The notes under the pieces: model-generated | Told to the model about the DNA's origin: nothing | Seen by the model: the letters and a program-made list of their open reading frames with translations, nothing else | Database searches by the model: none | NCBI RefSeq assembly: GCF_013393905.1 | Contig: NZ_CP040272.1 | Coordinates: 4,770,001-4,834,000 of the forward strand | Direction of reading: 5' to 3' | Source of the DNA: Nostoc sp. C052 | GTDB lineage: Bacteria > Cyanobacteriota > Cyanobacteriia > Cyanobacteriales > Nostocaceae | Length of the DNA: 64,000 nt | In this document: one piece after another, positions 27,135 through 36,801 of the stretch | Position numbering within the stretch: position 1 is the stretch's first letter | Layout of the letters: every line of letters begins with the position of its first letter | Made by a program: the position numbers and the translations under genes

Positions 27135-27857
27135 ATGCCAATTGAACAAACCAAGGTGTTAATTTCCACACCAGATGGACAGATGCCCGCTGTTTTGTTT
27201 ACACCAACTCATCCTGAGCCTCAGTCTGCCATTCTACTGCTGATGGAGGCATTTGGCTTAACGTCACATATTCAAGATGTAGCAGCCCGAATCGCTCATG
27301 AAGGATATGTAGTCATCATCCCCGATCTATATTACCGCGAGTTGCCCGACAACAAATTTGGCTACGACGAAGTTGATCGGGCAATGGCCATGATGTGGCG
27401 CTTGGATTTCGGCCAGCCAATGGTAAACGATATTCGAGCCGCATTAGCCTATTTAAAGTCACACCCAGCAGTGAACCCCCATCGCATCGGCGTAACCGGA
27501 TTCTGTCTGGGTGGCGGTTTAACCTTTTTCACAGCTTGTAAGTTATCAAAGGAAATTGCCGCAGCGGCTCCCTTCTACGGTATGGTTGCTGATGAGTGGA
27601 TTGATGCAGTGAAAGATATTACAGTACCTATCTATCTATTTTTTGGTGGAACTGATCAGTTTATTTTAGGCGATCGCATTCAACAAATAAAATCGCGGTT
27701 TCAAGAACTGGGCAAAGACTACACCCTAAAAGTTTATCCCGATGCGGGGCATGGTTTCTTTTGTCACGAACGATCCGACTACAATCCCTTGGCGGCGGAA
27801 GATGCTTGGCATCAACTTACAAGATTTTTTAATCGACACCTGCGAGGAGAACACTAA
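27135..27857 (+). CDS. Dienelactone hydrolase family protein
   Basis: 240 residues. A Cys-type alpha/beta hydrolase: nucleophile in GVTGFCLGGGLTF (Cys), acid in FFGGTDQFI (Asp) and His in YPDAGHGFFCHE, the classical Cys-Asp-His triad of carboxymethylenebutenolidase-like enzymes. The upstream in-frame ATG at 27087 is rejected because GGAG at 27123-27126 sits nine bases before the ATG at 27135 and family similarity begins here. Real substrates in cyanobacteria are not known; hydrolysis of lactones or esters is expected in the cytoplasm. Probably regulated by the adjacent AraC protein. Confidence 0.85.
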   Translation: MPIEQTKVLISTPDGQMPAVLFTPTHPEPQSAILLLMEAFGLTSHIQDVAARIAHEGYVVIIPDLYYRELPDNKFGYDEVDRAMAMMWRLDFGQPMVNDIRAALAYLKSHPAVNPHRIGVTGFCLGGGLTFFTACKLSKEIAAAAPFYGMVADEWIDAVKDITVPIYLFFGGTDQFILGDRIQQIKSRFQELGKDYTLKVYPDAGHGFFCHERSDYNPLAAEDAWHQLTRFFNRHLRGEH

Positions 27858-27974
27858 AAGTTATGTCATATCAAGTCTGCTTAATCGCTGATACCATTTC
27901 TTTGTGAAACTGCGCCAAACTTTCTTTCTTCTTTGTGTCCTTTGCGCCTTTGCGGTTCGTTCCTCATACATCCT

Positions 27975-30900
27975 CTAAAATAGGGTTTCATACTCAACTT
28001 GAAATTGATTTTCATCCCCCAAATTAGTTGAGCCTCGCATGAGAATTTCGTCATTGAGTCGATAAAGCACGTTGTAACGGAAAGAGTCATCGCTAGAAAG
28101 AGCGCGTGATAAAGAGGCAGAGAAATTTCTATTGATGTTAAACACACCTTCTGCTGATAAATTAAGAACTGAAGTTCTTGTTGTTTCATTGGTAGATGGA
28201 GTCGGAAATATCCGAAATTCACTAAAACCAACAGCCTGTCCGATCGCAGTAATAGTTCCTTGTAAACTACCTAAAATGGTAGAACTAGCGAAATTAGTCA
28301 GCCCTTGGCCTGCATCTGTTTGACCGAAAGAACCGAGAATTGAGCCACCCAGCAGAGCAACTATTTCTCCTTTACTACGGCTAGGTTGACTCGTTAATTC
28401 TAAATTGTCGCCCAATTCACTAGCTGGCCCGTTTACAGTAGCTTGAACGGTAACGGTACGTAAAGTTCCAAAGTTGTTTACAGAAGCATCGCTGACTTCC
28501 GCAGACAGTGGTGATTCCAAAATTCGACTGTTTATTGCTGATGCTTCCGGTACAATTGCAGTCAGTCGGACATCCAAAGTCGGGTCAAGTCCTTGACTTG
28601 GAATAAATCGCGCAGTTTGTTCGTAGCCCCGTGCTAAGGTGAACTCAGTAGAAAATAAGCTGACTCTTCCTCCTGTCAAACGAATGACTCCTTCAGGAAG
28701 CGGCTTGGCTAATGTACCATTAATGGTCAAATCGCCTTTAGCGTCAAAGCTCAATAGGGGCTGACTCAATGCGGCTCCTCCTGGTACAAAGCTTAGTAAA
28801 GACTGAGTGGTAACACGAATATCCTTGTCTAAAATCAACTTTAAATCTGCAAATTTTATCGGTAGATTGGGTGGAGTTGCTGCGCTAGTGCTTCCGCCTG
28901 CTGTCGCCACTGGGTTAGCGCTTCCGTCTGCTGTAACTACTGGGTTAGCGCTATTCTCTGCTGTCGGTGTAGCGTTAGGGTTAACCTCTTGTCTATTTAG
29001 ATTTATGACGTTAGTATTAGCCTCTGCTGTCGCTGCTGGTTTTTTATTAGCAGTAGCCGAGTTTCCAATAATCACCTGACCATCACTCAGTTTAATCTCT
29101 CCACCAATTACAGGTTTTAACGCTGTTCCCCGAATCACGATATCACCACCGACACCACCTTCATACAATCCTGCAAGCTTAAAATTGAGTTTGTCTGCGA
29201 TTGATACTGTTAGAGGATTCGCTGCGGCTTGCTGAGAATCAAAAATTGGCAGGATGCCTGATGCAGTCACCTGTCCTTGATTATAATTACCTTGGATATT
29301 TTCAACGCTTACCGTACTACCATTAAATTGCGCTGTTCCAGTAACATTCGTGAGGGGATCGGATAAAGCTTGAGCGCGAAAGGTAGCATTATTAAGTGTG
29401 GCATTTCCGTTAATAATTGGTTCGTTTAAAGTACCTTGAATATTTAAATCTACTTTTCCTTGACCGTCTACCCAAGCAACTTGATTGTTAGTCAACAGAT
29501 TTAATAGTGCTAATCCTTCATTTTGCACATTGGCGTTGATGCTGATTTGATTGCTATCCGGTTGCACGTCAGCAAAAGGTAAGGGAGCCGGTACGCTACC
29601 TGTAATGGCGACTGGCTGCGTTCCTGTCACTAGCAGGGTACTATCAAAATTCAAACGAGCTTTGTTGTAATCAAAGTTCACTTCTCCTGTTTGCACAGGT
29701 TGTTTGTTAAGAGTCGCATCAGCTAAAGTTACTTTGCCTTTTGCACTAGGGTCTTGTAAACTACCCGCTATGGTGGCATCAGCATTGACATTACCAGTGA
29801 TATCTATGGGATATTTTTCGATAAAAGGTTCTAAAAGTGATAGAGGTAAACTTGCTACATTCAACTTTCCAGATAGTTGCTCAGTTCCTAACTGTCCTGA
29901 AAAAGCCACTAGTCCTTGATTTATCCCAATACTCAAGGGCGAAAGTGTGACGATACCATCGGCGAAATTGCCTTGAGCAACTACTTGATTGATGGAATAT
30001 TCACCCCATTGCCAGTTTGCACCTTGAAAATTAAAGCCGACATTCAACCCAGATTTTAACGAGCCATTGGCTGTAATTGCTCCGCTTAAAGCACCTGTTA
30101 ATTCTGCAAGGCTAGGCAAAGATCGAGTTTGTTTTGTTTCTACTTGCTGTTGTTTGGCATTGGCTGCTGTAAGATTCGAGAAGTATGCTAGCTGTGTTTT
30201 CAAATCTGCATTGGGCAAACTGATAGACTCGGTGTTAAGTGCTTCGGCTCCCGCTAAGGTGGGAGGCTGCAACCCGCTACCAAGGTCTTGAAAGTCGAAG
30301 ATATTAAACGCTTGTAAAAGTCTCTGGATTTTGGCTTGAGCAAAATTAGCTTGGAATTGGAATTTTGGGTCATTCCCTGCTTGCACATTGCCACTGAGAG
30401 CGATGTTGCTATCGCCAATCCGCAATAGACCATTAGCCAAGCTAGCAGTACCATCGGCATAATTAATCCTGCCGCGAAATTCATCGGCTGCAACTCTGGC
30501 AACACGAGGCCCTGCGATCGCCACATCCCCCGCAATGGCATAATTATTCAGATTGACAACTAAATTACCCGATAATTGTCCCGCCAAAGGTTTCAATTGA
30601 TTGTTAGGTAAAAAGCCGCCAACCAGAGCGATGGGAAACTGTTGGGCGTTGATTATCAAGTTATCTCCCTCAGTTCTACCCGTAGTAACTGCCTCATCGC
30701 GTTTAACTAAAAATGAAGTGGGACGATAATCTGCGCCTAAGTTAAGCGCAATCCGATCTTGTTTCCCAGCTAATCGCAGACTTCCTCCTTGTCCGCCTTG
30801 AAAATTCACGTTTCCAGTTAAAAGTCGGTCAAAGGCCAAGTTACTGACATTGAAATTCCGCAGTCGGATATTCCCCTTAGCTTGCGGTACATCTGGAGTA

Positions 30901-33371
30901 CCTGTAACTTTTCCATTAAAATCTAGTCGTCCTGCTATTGCTACGTCCCCAGGAACTTTAAAGCCAGTATTTTGTAAGTTGAAATTCTGCGCCAGTACAT
31001 TTAAATCAAATCCGGCAATTTGAGGTGCGCCAGTTGGGGGAGACTGAATAGCGATCGCACCATTCGCACTCAATCCTGGGGTACTTGCGTTTTCAACGAT
31101 AATCTGCTGTCCATTCCACTGAAATTGAGCGGTGAGCGGTTTTGCCAGCAACGCTACCCCTTGGGATAGGCGGATTTGTCCGGCGGCGCGAATATCAGCA
31201 AGCTGGAAAGATTTTGTTGTGCCTGCCAACTGAATATTACTATTGAGCCGTCCTCGTAGTTGTGGTGAGAACCGGTTGAGTTGAATTTGAGAAGTTTGGA
31301 CACCCCCTTGCCAACGTTCTTGAGCAACTTCACCTCTGGCTCGAATTGTCCCGCCTGCGACGTTCAAAACCGCATCGGGGAAAAGGATATTCTCTCCTTG
31401 TTTGGTAACAACAACCCGTCCGGTTGTGGGATAGGTGGCGTTGGGCGCTTGCACTCGTGCGACTGTTTGCAAGTTGCTCAAAGTACCGGAAATATTGGCA
31501 TTTGCTGAAACATTCCCAATGGTAATGGAGGGTGAGGAATTGTAGGCTTGTGCGATCGCATCCCCTGGTATATTTTTTGCTTGCACATTCAACGCTACCC
31601 TACCTTGGGGTGCAAGCTGAACTTGACCGCTAGCTGTAACTTGCCCTCCCACATCTGGATTTGCTTGAACGCGAGAAATATTGACGTTTAACGGTGTACC
31701 CAGAGAACCAGAAATTTTCGCGTTCGCAGATATACCACCAACATTAATTGGCGTTGATATACCATAAGCTTGAGCGATCGCATTTCCTGGGATACCTTGA
31801 GCTAGTATATTTACACCTACTTGACCTTGGGGAGCTAGTTGAATTTGACCATTAGCCGTGATTTGCCCTCCGGCTGCTGGTGTTACCCGAACATTGGAAA
31901 CATTAAGGTTCAAGGGTTGTTTGCTAAGTGAGCCAGAAATTTGAGCTTTTGCAGAAACATTGCCAACTGCGATCGGTAGAGTCACACCATAGCTGCGTGC
32001 TAGTATATCTCCTGATATCCCATCAGCTTGAGCATTAAATATTACTCTATCTTTGATTCCTAGATTAGCTTGACCACCACCTATAATTTGACCACCAGCT
32101 GCGGGGACTATTTTCAGATTGGAGACAGCAAGTTGAGATGCAGTTTGAGAGACATTCAACCGGAAATCAGTGTTGATACTTTTAAATTGAAGGCGGTCAA
32201 TTTGAATAGGTTTGGTATTGCTTACTGTACCAGTGAGGACAGGTTGCTGAAGTAGACCTAATACCTGAATATTGGCTTGAATTTCGCCACTAGCTGGGAC
32301 TGACGAATTGACTTTCAGAGTATCTAAGATATTTTTCGCACTAACTGGTTTGATCTGAGCGGCAACATTAAAACCTGTTTGAGAATTAATTGTTCCATTA
32401 GCCAGGATGGGAACTTTGCCAAAGTTCGTACTCAAATTATCTAAAGCAACTGTCTGACCTTGAAATAGAAATCTCCCATTAAAATTAGAAATTTGCTGAG
32501 GAATATTGGGGATTTTGGCAGTGATTTGATTAGCTGTCGCTGTTCCTGTAATTGCGATGTCTGACAGTTTTGGTGGAATCTGAACGCCTAAATCAGCATT
32601 TAAATATCCTGATTGCAAAGCGATCGGTAACTGAATTAATCGAGTAATATCAGATGCTTGTAAATTTTGTGCTTGTAGTTGGAGGTTAGTTTGTTGAGCT
32701 TTTATTTGGGTTTCGCCAACAATTTTAACAGCGCCTCCCTTGGTGAGTTGAGTATTGATGTCATAACCAATCCTTTGATTTTGGTCTGAAAATCGGGCAA
32801 CACCACCAACATGATCTAATATTACTGAGCCTTTCGGTTTCGTCGGTGCAGCGAATGGCATCAACTCGACATCGCCATCTTGAATTTGCAGTGTTTGCAA
32901 CTCAATTTGAATCAAGCCTTGTCCTCCCCCAGCCTTAATTTGGGTTGTCACCCAACGACTATCTTTATCCTGTTGAATGTAGACATTAGGCTGAATTAAG
33001 GTGACATTTAATGCTAGTTTTCGGGTAAAGAGAAGTTGCAATGGCGAGAACTGCACCTCTAAAGCTTTTACTAACACCCGATCTTTATCGGTGGGAGTTG
33101 CTGGTATCGATAGAGAGCTAAATCTCAGACTAGTTAGCGAAAAACGTTCAACTTCCCCAACTTTGACTGGACGACCCAACAATTGTTGGAGATTTTGCTG
33201 TACTAACGGGGCTAAATCTTTATATACATAACTTCTTGCCCACCAAAAACCAACTATAATTCCAACTAGCAAAACCCCACCTACAGCTAAACTGGTACGT
33301 CGTAAAAGCAGGAGCCACAGACGAGGATTAGATGGTTCCTGATTGTTTCCTGAATTTGGAGATCGCGTCAT
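27975..33371 (-). CDS. tamB: Translocation and assembly module protein TamB (DUF490)
   Basis: 1798 residues, a long bridge between inner and outer membranes for lipid transport or outer-membrane protein assembly. A single N-terminal signal anchor (TSLAVGGVLLVGIIVGFWWA, about residues 27-46) is followed by an AsmA-like N-domain and hundreds of residues of amphipathic beta-strand repeats forming a hydrophobic groove. Four or more similar blocks of about 75 residues (GGQITANGQIQLAPQGQV; GGQVTASGQVQLAPQGRV) lie at about 410-640. The C-terminal DUF490 domain (from about 1550) ends in an outer-membrane-type strand, with final residues VEYETLF. A low-complexity linker at about 1465-1525 (PVVTADGSANPVATAGGS) is encoded by tandem DNA repeats near 28897-28975. 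Confidence 0.92.
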   Translation of the reverse strand: MTRSPNSGNNQEPSNPRLWLLLLRRTSLAVGGVLLVGIIVGFWWARSYVYKDLAPLVQQNLQQLLGRPVKVGEVERFSLTSLRFSSLSIPATPTDKDRVLVKALEVQFSPLQLLFTRKLALNVTLIQPNVYIQQDKDSRWVTTQIKAGGGQGLIQIELQTLQIQDGDVELMPFAAPTKPKGSVILDHVGGVARFSDQNQRIGYDINTQLTKGGAVKIVGETQIKAQQTNLQLQAQNLQASDITRLIQLPIALQSGYLNADLGVQIPPKLSDIAITGTATANQITAKIPNIPQQISNFNGRFLFQGQTVALDNLSTNFGKVPILANGTINSQTGFNVAAQIKPVSAKNILDTLKVNSSVPASGEIQANIQVLGLLQQPVLTGTVSNTKPIQIDRLQFKSINTDFRLNVSQTASQLAVSNLKIVPAAGGQIIGGGQANLGIKDRVIFNAQADGISGDILARSYGVTLPIAVGNVSAKAQISGSLSKQPLNLNVSNVRVTPAAGGQITANGQIQLAPQGQVGVNILAQGIPGNAIAQAYGISTPINVGGISANAKISGSLGTPLNVNISRVQANPDVGGQVTASGQVQLAPQGRVALNVQAKNIPGDAIAQAYNSSPSITIGNVSANANISGTLSNLQTVARVQAPNATYPTTGRVVVTKQGENILFPDAVLNVAGGTIRARGEVAQERWQGGVQTSQIQLNRFSPQLRGRLNSNIQLAGTTKSFQLADIRAAGQIRLSQGVALLAKPLTAQFQWNGQQIIVENASTPGLSANGAIAIQSPPTGAPQIAGFDLNVLAQNFNLQNTGFKVPGDVAIAGRLDFNGKVTGTPDVPQAKGNIRLRNFNVSNLAFDRLLTGNVNFQGGQGGSLRLAGKQDRIALNLGADYRPTSFLVKRDEAVTTGRTEGDNLIINAQQFPIALVGGFLPNNQLKPLAGQLSGNLVVNLNNYAIAGDVAIAGPRVARVAADEFRGRINYADGTASLANGLLRIGDSNIALSGNVQAGNDPKFQFQANFAQAKIQRLLQAFNIFDFQDLGSGLQPPTLAGAEALNTESISLPNADLKTQLAYFSNLTAANAKQQQVETKQTRSLPSLAELTGALSGAITANGSLKSGLNVGFNFQGANWQWGEYSINQVVAQGNFADGIVTLSPLSIGINQGLVAFSGQLGTEQLSGKLNVASLPLSLLEPFIEKYPIDITGNVNADATIAGSLQDPSAKGKVTLADATLNKQPVQTGEVNFDYNKARLNFDSTLLVTGTQPVAITGSVPAPLPFADVQPDSNQISINANVQNEGLALLNLLTNNQVAWVDGQGKVDLNIQGTLNEPIINGNATLNNATFRAQALSDPLTNVTGTAQFNGSTVSVENIQGNYNQGQVTASGILPIFDSQQAAANPLTVSIADKLNFKLAGLYEGGVGGDIVIRGTALKPVIGGEIKLSDGQVIIGNSATANKKPAATAEANTNVINLNRQEVNPNATPTAENSANPVVTADGSANPVATAGGSTSAATPPNLPIKFADLKLILDKDIRVTTQSLLSFVPGGAALSQPLLSFDAKGDLTINGTLAKPLPEGVIRLTGGRVSLFSTEFTLARGYEQTARFIPSQGLDPTLDVRLTAIVPEASAINSRILESPLSAEVSDASVNNFGTLRTVTVQATVNGPASELGDNLELTSQPSRSKGEIVALLGGSILGSFGQTDAGQGLTNFASSTILGSLQGTITAIGQAVGFSEFRIFPTPSTNETTRTSVLNLSAEGVFNINRNFSASLSRALSSDDSFRYNVLYRLNDEILMRGSTNLGDENQFQVEYETLF

Positions 33372-33485
33372 GATTGTTACCAGTACCAGTACTTTTTTCT
33401 AGGTGAGGCTAGAAATAGGCTAGTTGCAGTTGTATTAGCAAGTCACAAGCTATGGTTTCACAATATTAGGACTTACGCAACAACC

Positions 33486-34853
33486 TTAGGTTACACTACT
33501 TTTATTCCCCAGCATTTTTAGTAGTTTTCTGGCAGCTAAAACGCCCATAACTCCTGCGCCAACTACTTCCACTGCTTGGACAAGTTTTTTGCCCACATCA
33601 TGGGGGTCAAGGTGACGGTGAAAAATCTCTTCATCTAACCATTCACTAGCAGCTTTGAAATCATGAATTGGTGTCGGTAATAGCGTTAAATAAGTGCCTT
33701 GGCGGATTAAATGCCCTGATTCGCCTGCAACTTCAAAAACATTGAAAAGGTTAGCAGCAGCATTATTTAACCCCAATTTTAAGAGAGTTCCACGGATATT
33801 TACCTTTGCTGGTTTGAGTTCTTCGCCGAAAGCGATCGCTTTCAAATTTTGGGCAATATTGGCTCCTTGTTGATAAGCAACTTGGGCTGTTGGCGGTAGT
33901 GAGTTATCTGGAACTGCTGCACAATCCCCGCCGGCAAAGACTTCTGGAAAGTCCAGTAGTTGCATTGTGGAAGTAACTAGGAGGCGATCGCGACGATCCC
34001 GATGTTCTTGAGAAATTGGTAAATCTTTAATTAGTGGATGAATAGAAGTACCAGCTGTCCAGATTGTGGTATTCGTTGGCAACGTCTCAATTTGCTCATT
34101 GTGCTTATATTCAATGGCGTTAGCACGAATCTTAGTGGCTTCTGCACCTCTGATAATTTCAATTGGAATCGTGCGTTTTTGTAATTCTTTTTCAGCAATT
34201 GGGCGCAGAGGATCGTTAACATCACCATTGAGGATTTCTTGACCGTGATTGAGCAGTACCACTCGAATTTCATCAGAATTTCCTCCCAAAGCGGTATACC
34301 AATGTGGCACTAAATCAGCTAGTGTAGCTGCCATTTCTATACCACTTGCACCACCACCAACGATTACTACTGTTAACAGTTGACGACGTTGTTCTATATC
34401 TTCAGTTTGGATTGCTTTTTGCAAACAGTCGCCTAAATGTTGGTCAAGAGCGATCGCATCGGCTTCTGTCCAAAATGGAAAAGCATATTCTTTAGCACCT
34501 TCAAGATGATGATAACCAGTAACACTACCCAAAGCTAATACTAAATTACTGTAGTTGTAGGAGTCTCCCGAAGCTAATTTGACTTGTTTTTGATGTAAGT
34601 CTATAGATTCCACTGCATCTTGAACAAAGATGACTCCACTACCTTTAAGCAATTCCGAAAAACGCGGTACTACTTGAAAAGCATCCATCTCGCTACTGAA
34701 ATATTCGTAGAGTAACGGCTTAAAACAAAAGCGCTCATTTTGATCGATCAAAATTACAGAGCGAGGATAATGTTCGTGAGCTAGGTTTAAGGCGGTAAAT
34801 AAGCCGGTGAAGCCACCACCGACAATCACAGTTTGGTAAACTGGGCTGTTCAT
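33486..34853 (-). CDS. Type II NADH dehydrogenase (NDH-2)
   Basis: 455 residues. A single-subunit, non-pumping NAD(P)H:quinone oxidoreductase. Two dinucleotide-binding folds are visible: FAD site VIVGGGFTGLFTALNLA (residues 9-25) and NADH site VVIVGGGASGIEMAATLAD (about residues 162-180). FAGGDCAAVPDNSLPPTAQVA (split) is the conserved second FAD contact. The C-terminal region (about 395-455) is amphipathic and would bind the membrane surface. It likely feeds electrons into the plastoquinone pool, controlling its redox state; which of the ndb paralogues it is cannot be told. Confidence 0.88.
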   Translation of the reverse strand: MNSPVYQTVIVGGGFTGLFTALNLAHEHYPRSVILIDQNERFCFKPLLYEYFSSEMDAFQVVPRFSELLKGSGVIFVQDAVESIDLHQKQVKLASGDSYNYSNLVLALGSVTGYHHLEGAKEYAFPFWTEADAIALDQHLGDCLQKAIQTEDIEQRRQLLTVVIVGGGASGIEMAATLADLVPHWYTALGGNSDEIRVVLLNHGQEILNGDVNDPLRPIAEKELQKRTIPIEIIRGAEATKIRANAIEYKHNEQIETLPTNTTIWTAGTSIHPLIKDLPISQEHRDRRDRLLVTSTMQLLDFPEVFAGGDCAAVPDNSLPPTAQVAYQQGANIAQNLKAIAFGEELKPAKVNIRGTLLKLGLNNAAANLFNVFEVAGESGHLIRQGTYLTLLPTPIHDFKAASEWLDEEIFHRHLDPHDVGKKLVQAVEVVGAGVMGVLAARKLLKMLGNKSSVT

Positions 34854-34929
34854 AAAATATCTCCAGAGTCTTGTAAAATCAGGAATTTGCTAGGATGTTA
34901 TACGTGAAAACTCAAAAAACTTGACCTTA

Positions 34930-35065
34930 GTAGTCTGTCCCATTAATTTTGAGGGATAAAAGAACGAACCGCATACTCCTACGGAGAAGCAAGAAGGACG
35001 CAAAGAGCGCAAAGGAAGAAAAGTTAAGAATGAGTTCACCCATTATATTTAATGGGACAGACTAC
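34930..35065. mobile_element. Miniature element of IS630/mariner type (GTAGTCTGTCCC ends, TA duplication)
   Basis: 136 bp, no gene. The left end GTAGTCTGTCCCATTAA and the right end TTAATGGGACAGACTAC are perfect inverted repeats (17 bp). TA dinucleotides flank both sides (34928-34929 and 35066-35067), the usual duplication of IS630-Tc1-mariner transposition. A truncated relative is at 15484. No matching transposase is present in the window. Confidence 0.85.
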
Positions 35066-35091
35066 TAGAATACCGATTCAGTAATAAAAAA

Positions 35092-36135
35092 ATGAGTAAT
35101 CAATTAAAAGACTACAATCCCAGCGGCGTAGGTGAAATAAATGGCAACCTCTTAGGTTTACCCTGCGATTATGAGTCTGCAAACTTGATTGTCTTTGGTG
35201 TGCCTTGGGAAGTCACTGTTTCATACGGTGCTGGTACTGCTAATGGCCCACAGCGAATTCTAGATGCTTCAACTCAACTGGATTTGTTCGATTTTGATAA
35301 CCCTGATGGTTGGAAGCAAGGAATTTTCATGGTGGAAATTCCCCAGGATATTTTAGAGAAGAATACATACTACCGCACCTTAGCAGCAAAAATTATTGAG
35401 CGATTAGCTCAAGGGAAGTCACTTTCTGATATGCCAGATTTAATACCTGTCTTGACAGAAATTAATCAGGCTAGTCAACAAGTTAATCAATGGCTGTTTA
35501 AAAATTGTCAAGAAGCAATTAATAATGGTAAGCAAGTTGCAGTCATTGGTGGAGATCACAGTTCGCCTTTAGGTTATTTCCAAGCATTGGCGGCTAACTA
35601 CGCCAACTATGGCATTTTACATATTGATGCCCACGCAGATTTACGCGATGCTTATGAGGGATTTGAGTTTTCTCATGCGTCGATTATGTTTAATGCGATG
35701 AAAATACCGCAAATTTCCAAGCTGGTGCAGGTGGGTTTGCGTGATATTAGTCATGATGAAGTGCAAATGATTGACCAATCTAGCGATCGCATTATCGCTT
35801 ATTACGACCCAGCCATCAAACAACAGCTTTACTCTGGACAAACTTGGATTGATTTATGCCGAGAAATTGTCAATCATTTACCTGAGTATGTTTATATTAG
35901 CTTTGATGTCGATGGTCTAGATCCAAAACTCTGCCCAAGTACAGGTACTCCTGTTCCAGGTGGATTAGAATTAGAGCAAACTTTTTGTCTGTTTCGGGAA
36001 TTGGTCAATAGTGGGAGAAAAATTATTGGCTTTGATATCTGCGAAGTCGGTGATGCTGAATGGGATGGTAATGTTGGAGCGCGGATAGTTTACAAGCTAG
36101 CAAATTTGATGGATTTATCTCAGCGGAAGATTTGA
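35092..36135 (+). CDS. Arginase/agmatinase family hydrolase
   Basis: 347 residues. The ureohydrolase metal ligands are intact: His in VIGGDHSSPLG, Asp and His in HIDAHADLRDAYEGFEFSHAS, Asp in YISFDVDGLDPKLCPSTGTP, giving a di-manganese site. The enzyme hydrolyses a guanidino group (arginine, agmatine or guanidinobutyrate) to release urea or an amine. Several cyanobacterial members of this family have recently been linked to guanidine hydrolysis; the length and N-terminal extension here fit that group, but the substrate cannot be fixed from sequence alone. Confidence 0.85.
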   Translation: MSNQLKDYNPSGVGEINGNLLGLPCDYESANLIVFGVPWEVTVSYGAGTANGPQRILDASTQLDLFDFDNPDGWKQGIFMVEIPQDILEKNTYYRTLAAKIIERLAQGKSLSDMPDLIPVLTEINQASQQVNQWLFKNCQEAINNGKQVAVIGGDHSSPLGYFQALAANYANYGILHIDAHADLRDAYEGFEFSHASIMFNAMKIPQISKLVQVGLRDISHDEVQMIDQSSDRIIAYYDPAIKQQLYSGQTWIDLCREIVNHLPEYVYISFDVDGLDPKLCPSTGTPVPGGLELEQTFCLFRELVNSGRKIIGFDICEVGDAEWDGNVGARIVYKLANLMDLSQRKI

Positions 36136-36173
36136 AGAAGAATTCTATTCGATAATCAAATTAAACCTAACTC

Positions 36174-36202
36174 TTGTGGGGTGGGCATCTTGCCCGCCCA
36201 AT
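36174..36202. repeat. Half copy of the GTGGGGTGGGCATCTTGCCC palindrome
   Basis: CTTGTGGGGTGGGCATCTTG followed by CCCGCCCAA equals the left arm of the palindrome at 26030; the right arm is absent. Its left flank (TTAAACCTAACTC) also resembles that of the copy at 26015. Confidence 0.7.
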
Positions 36203-36364
36203 TGATGCAATTTAAATATGGAACAGCTTAGACTTTTAAGGTGATAATGTTTGAATTTGTTTTCGCCCACAATTCGGCTTGGTTTTAAATTAATATTCAT
36301 TATCAAATTTATTTTACAGCTATTTTCAGGTAAATAGACCACACAGTAGGGGCACAGCAATGCT

Positions 36365-36591
36365 CATTGGTGTCAACTTAACGTGAAAATAGCCTAGAAC
36401 CAGCTTTTAGATATTGTCACCTTTGTCTCGTTGTCTCGTTGTCTCGTTGTCTCGTTCCCAGTCTCCGACTGGGAATGCTGTCTTAGAGGCTCCGCCTCCC
36501 TTACTGGCGGCAGAGCCGCTTTTGAGTTGCATTTCCAGCCTCCGGCTGGAAACGAGGTTTTAAAGGAGTTCAGCTTAAGTTGACACCAATG
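36365..36591. mobile_element. MITE of the CATTGGTGTCAACTTAA family, copy 4, with 9-bp target duplication
   Basis: 227 bp. Ends CATTGGTGTCAACTTAA and TTAAGTTGACACCAATG are perfect inverted repeats. The sequence AGCAATGCT occurs directly before (36356-36364) and after (36592-36600) the element, a 9-bp target duplication. Inside are four tandem GTCTCGTT units and three hairpin modules (CCCAGTCTCCGACTGGG; GAGGCTCCGCCTC; TTTCCAGCCTCCGGCTGGAAA). The core is the reverse complement of that in the copy at 37775. Confidence 0.9.
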
Positions 36592-36801
36592 AGCAATGCT
36601 GTACCCTTACGACAGATGTGGTTAAAATACATGAAAACTGCTGCAAGTAAAATTACTGACAAAAGGCATTTATTTGATGTTAAATCATAAAGTAATATAA
36701 AAATTTTGGCAGAGAATTTTGGTCAAGAGTATAATTTCAGACATCATCAATGATTGTCGTGATGTTTATACTTACCCATAAGTAAATCAAACAGGTGCAA
36801 T

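Noticed and set aside
30067..30291. Plus-strand open frames inside tamB
   Set aside because: Antisense shadows of the TamB coding frame, as are those at 28132, 28807, 29704, 31281, 32070 and 33001.
36425..36457. Possible CRISPR-like direct repeats (GTCTCGTT units)
   Set aside because: Units are 8 bp, contiguous without spacers and lie inside a MITE.
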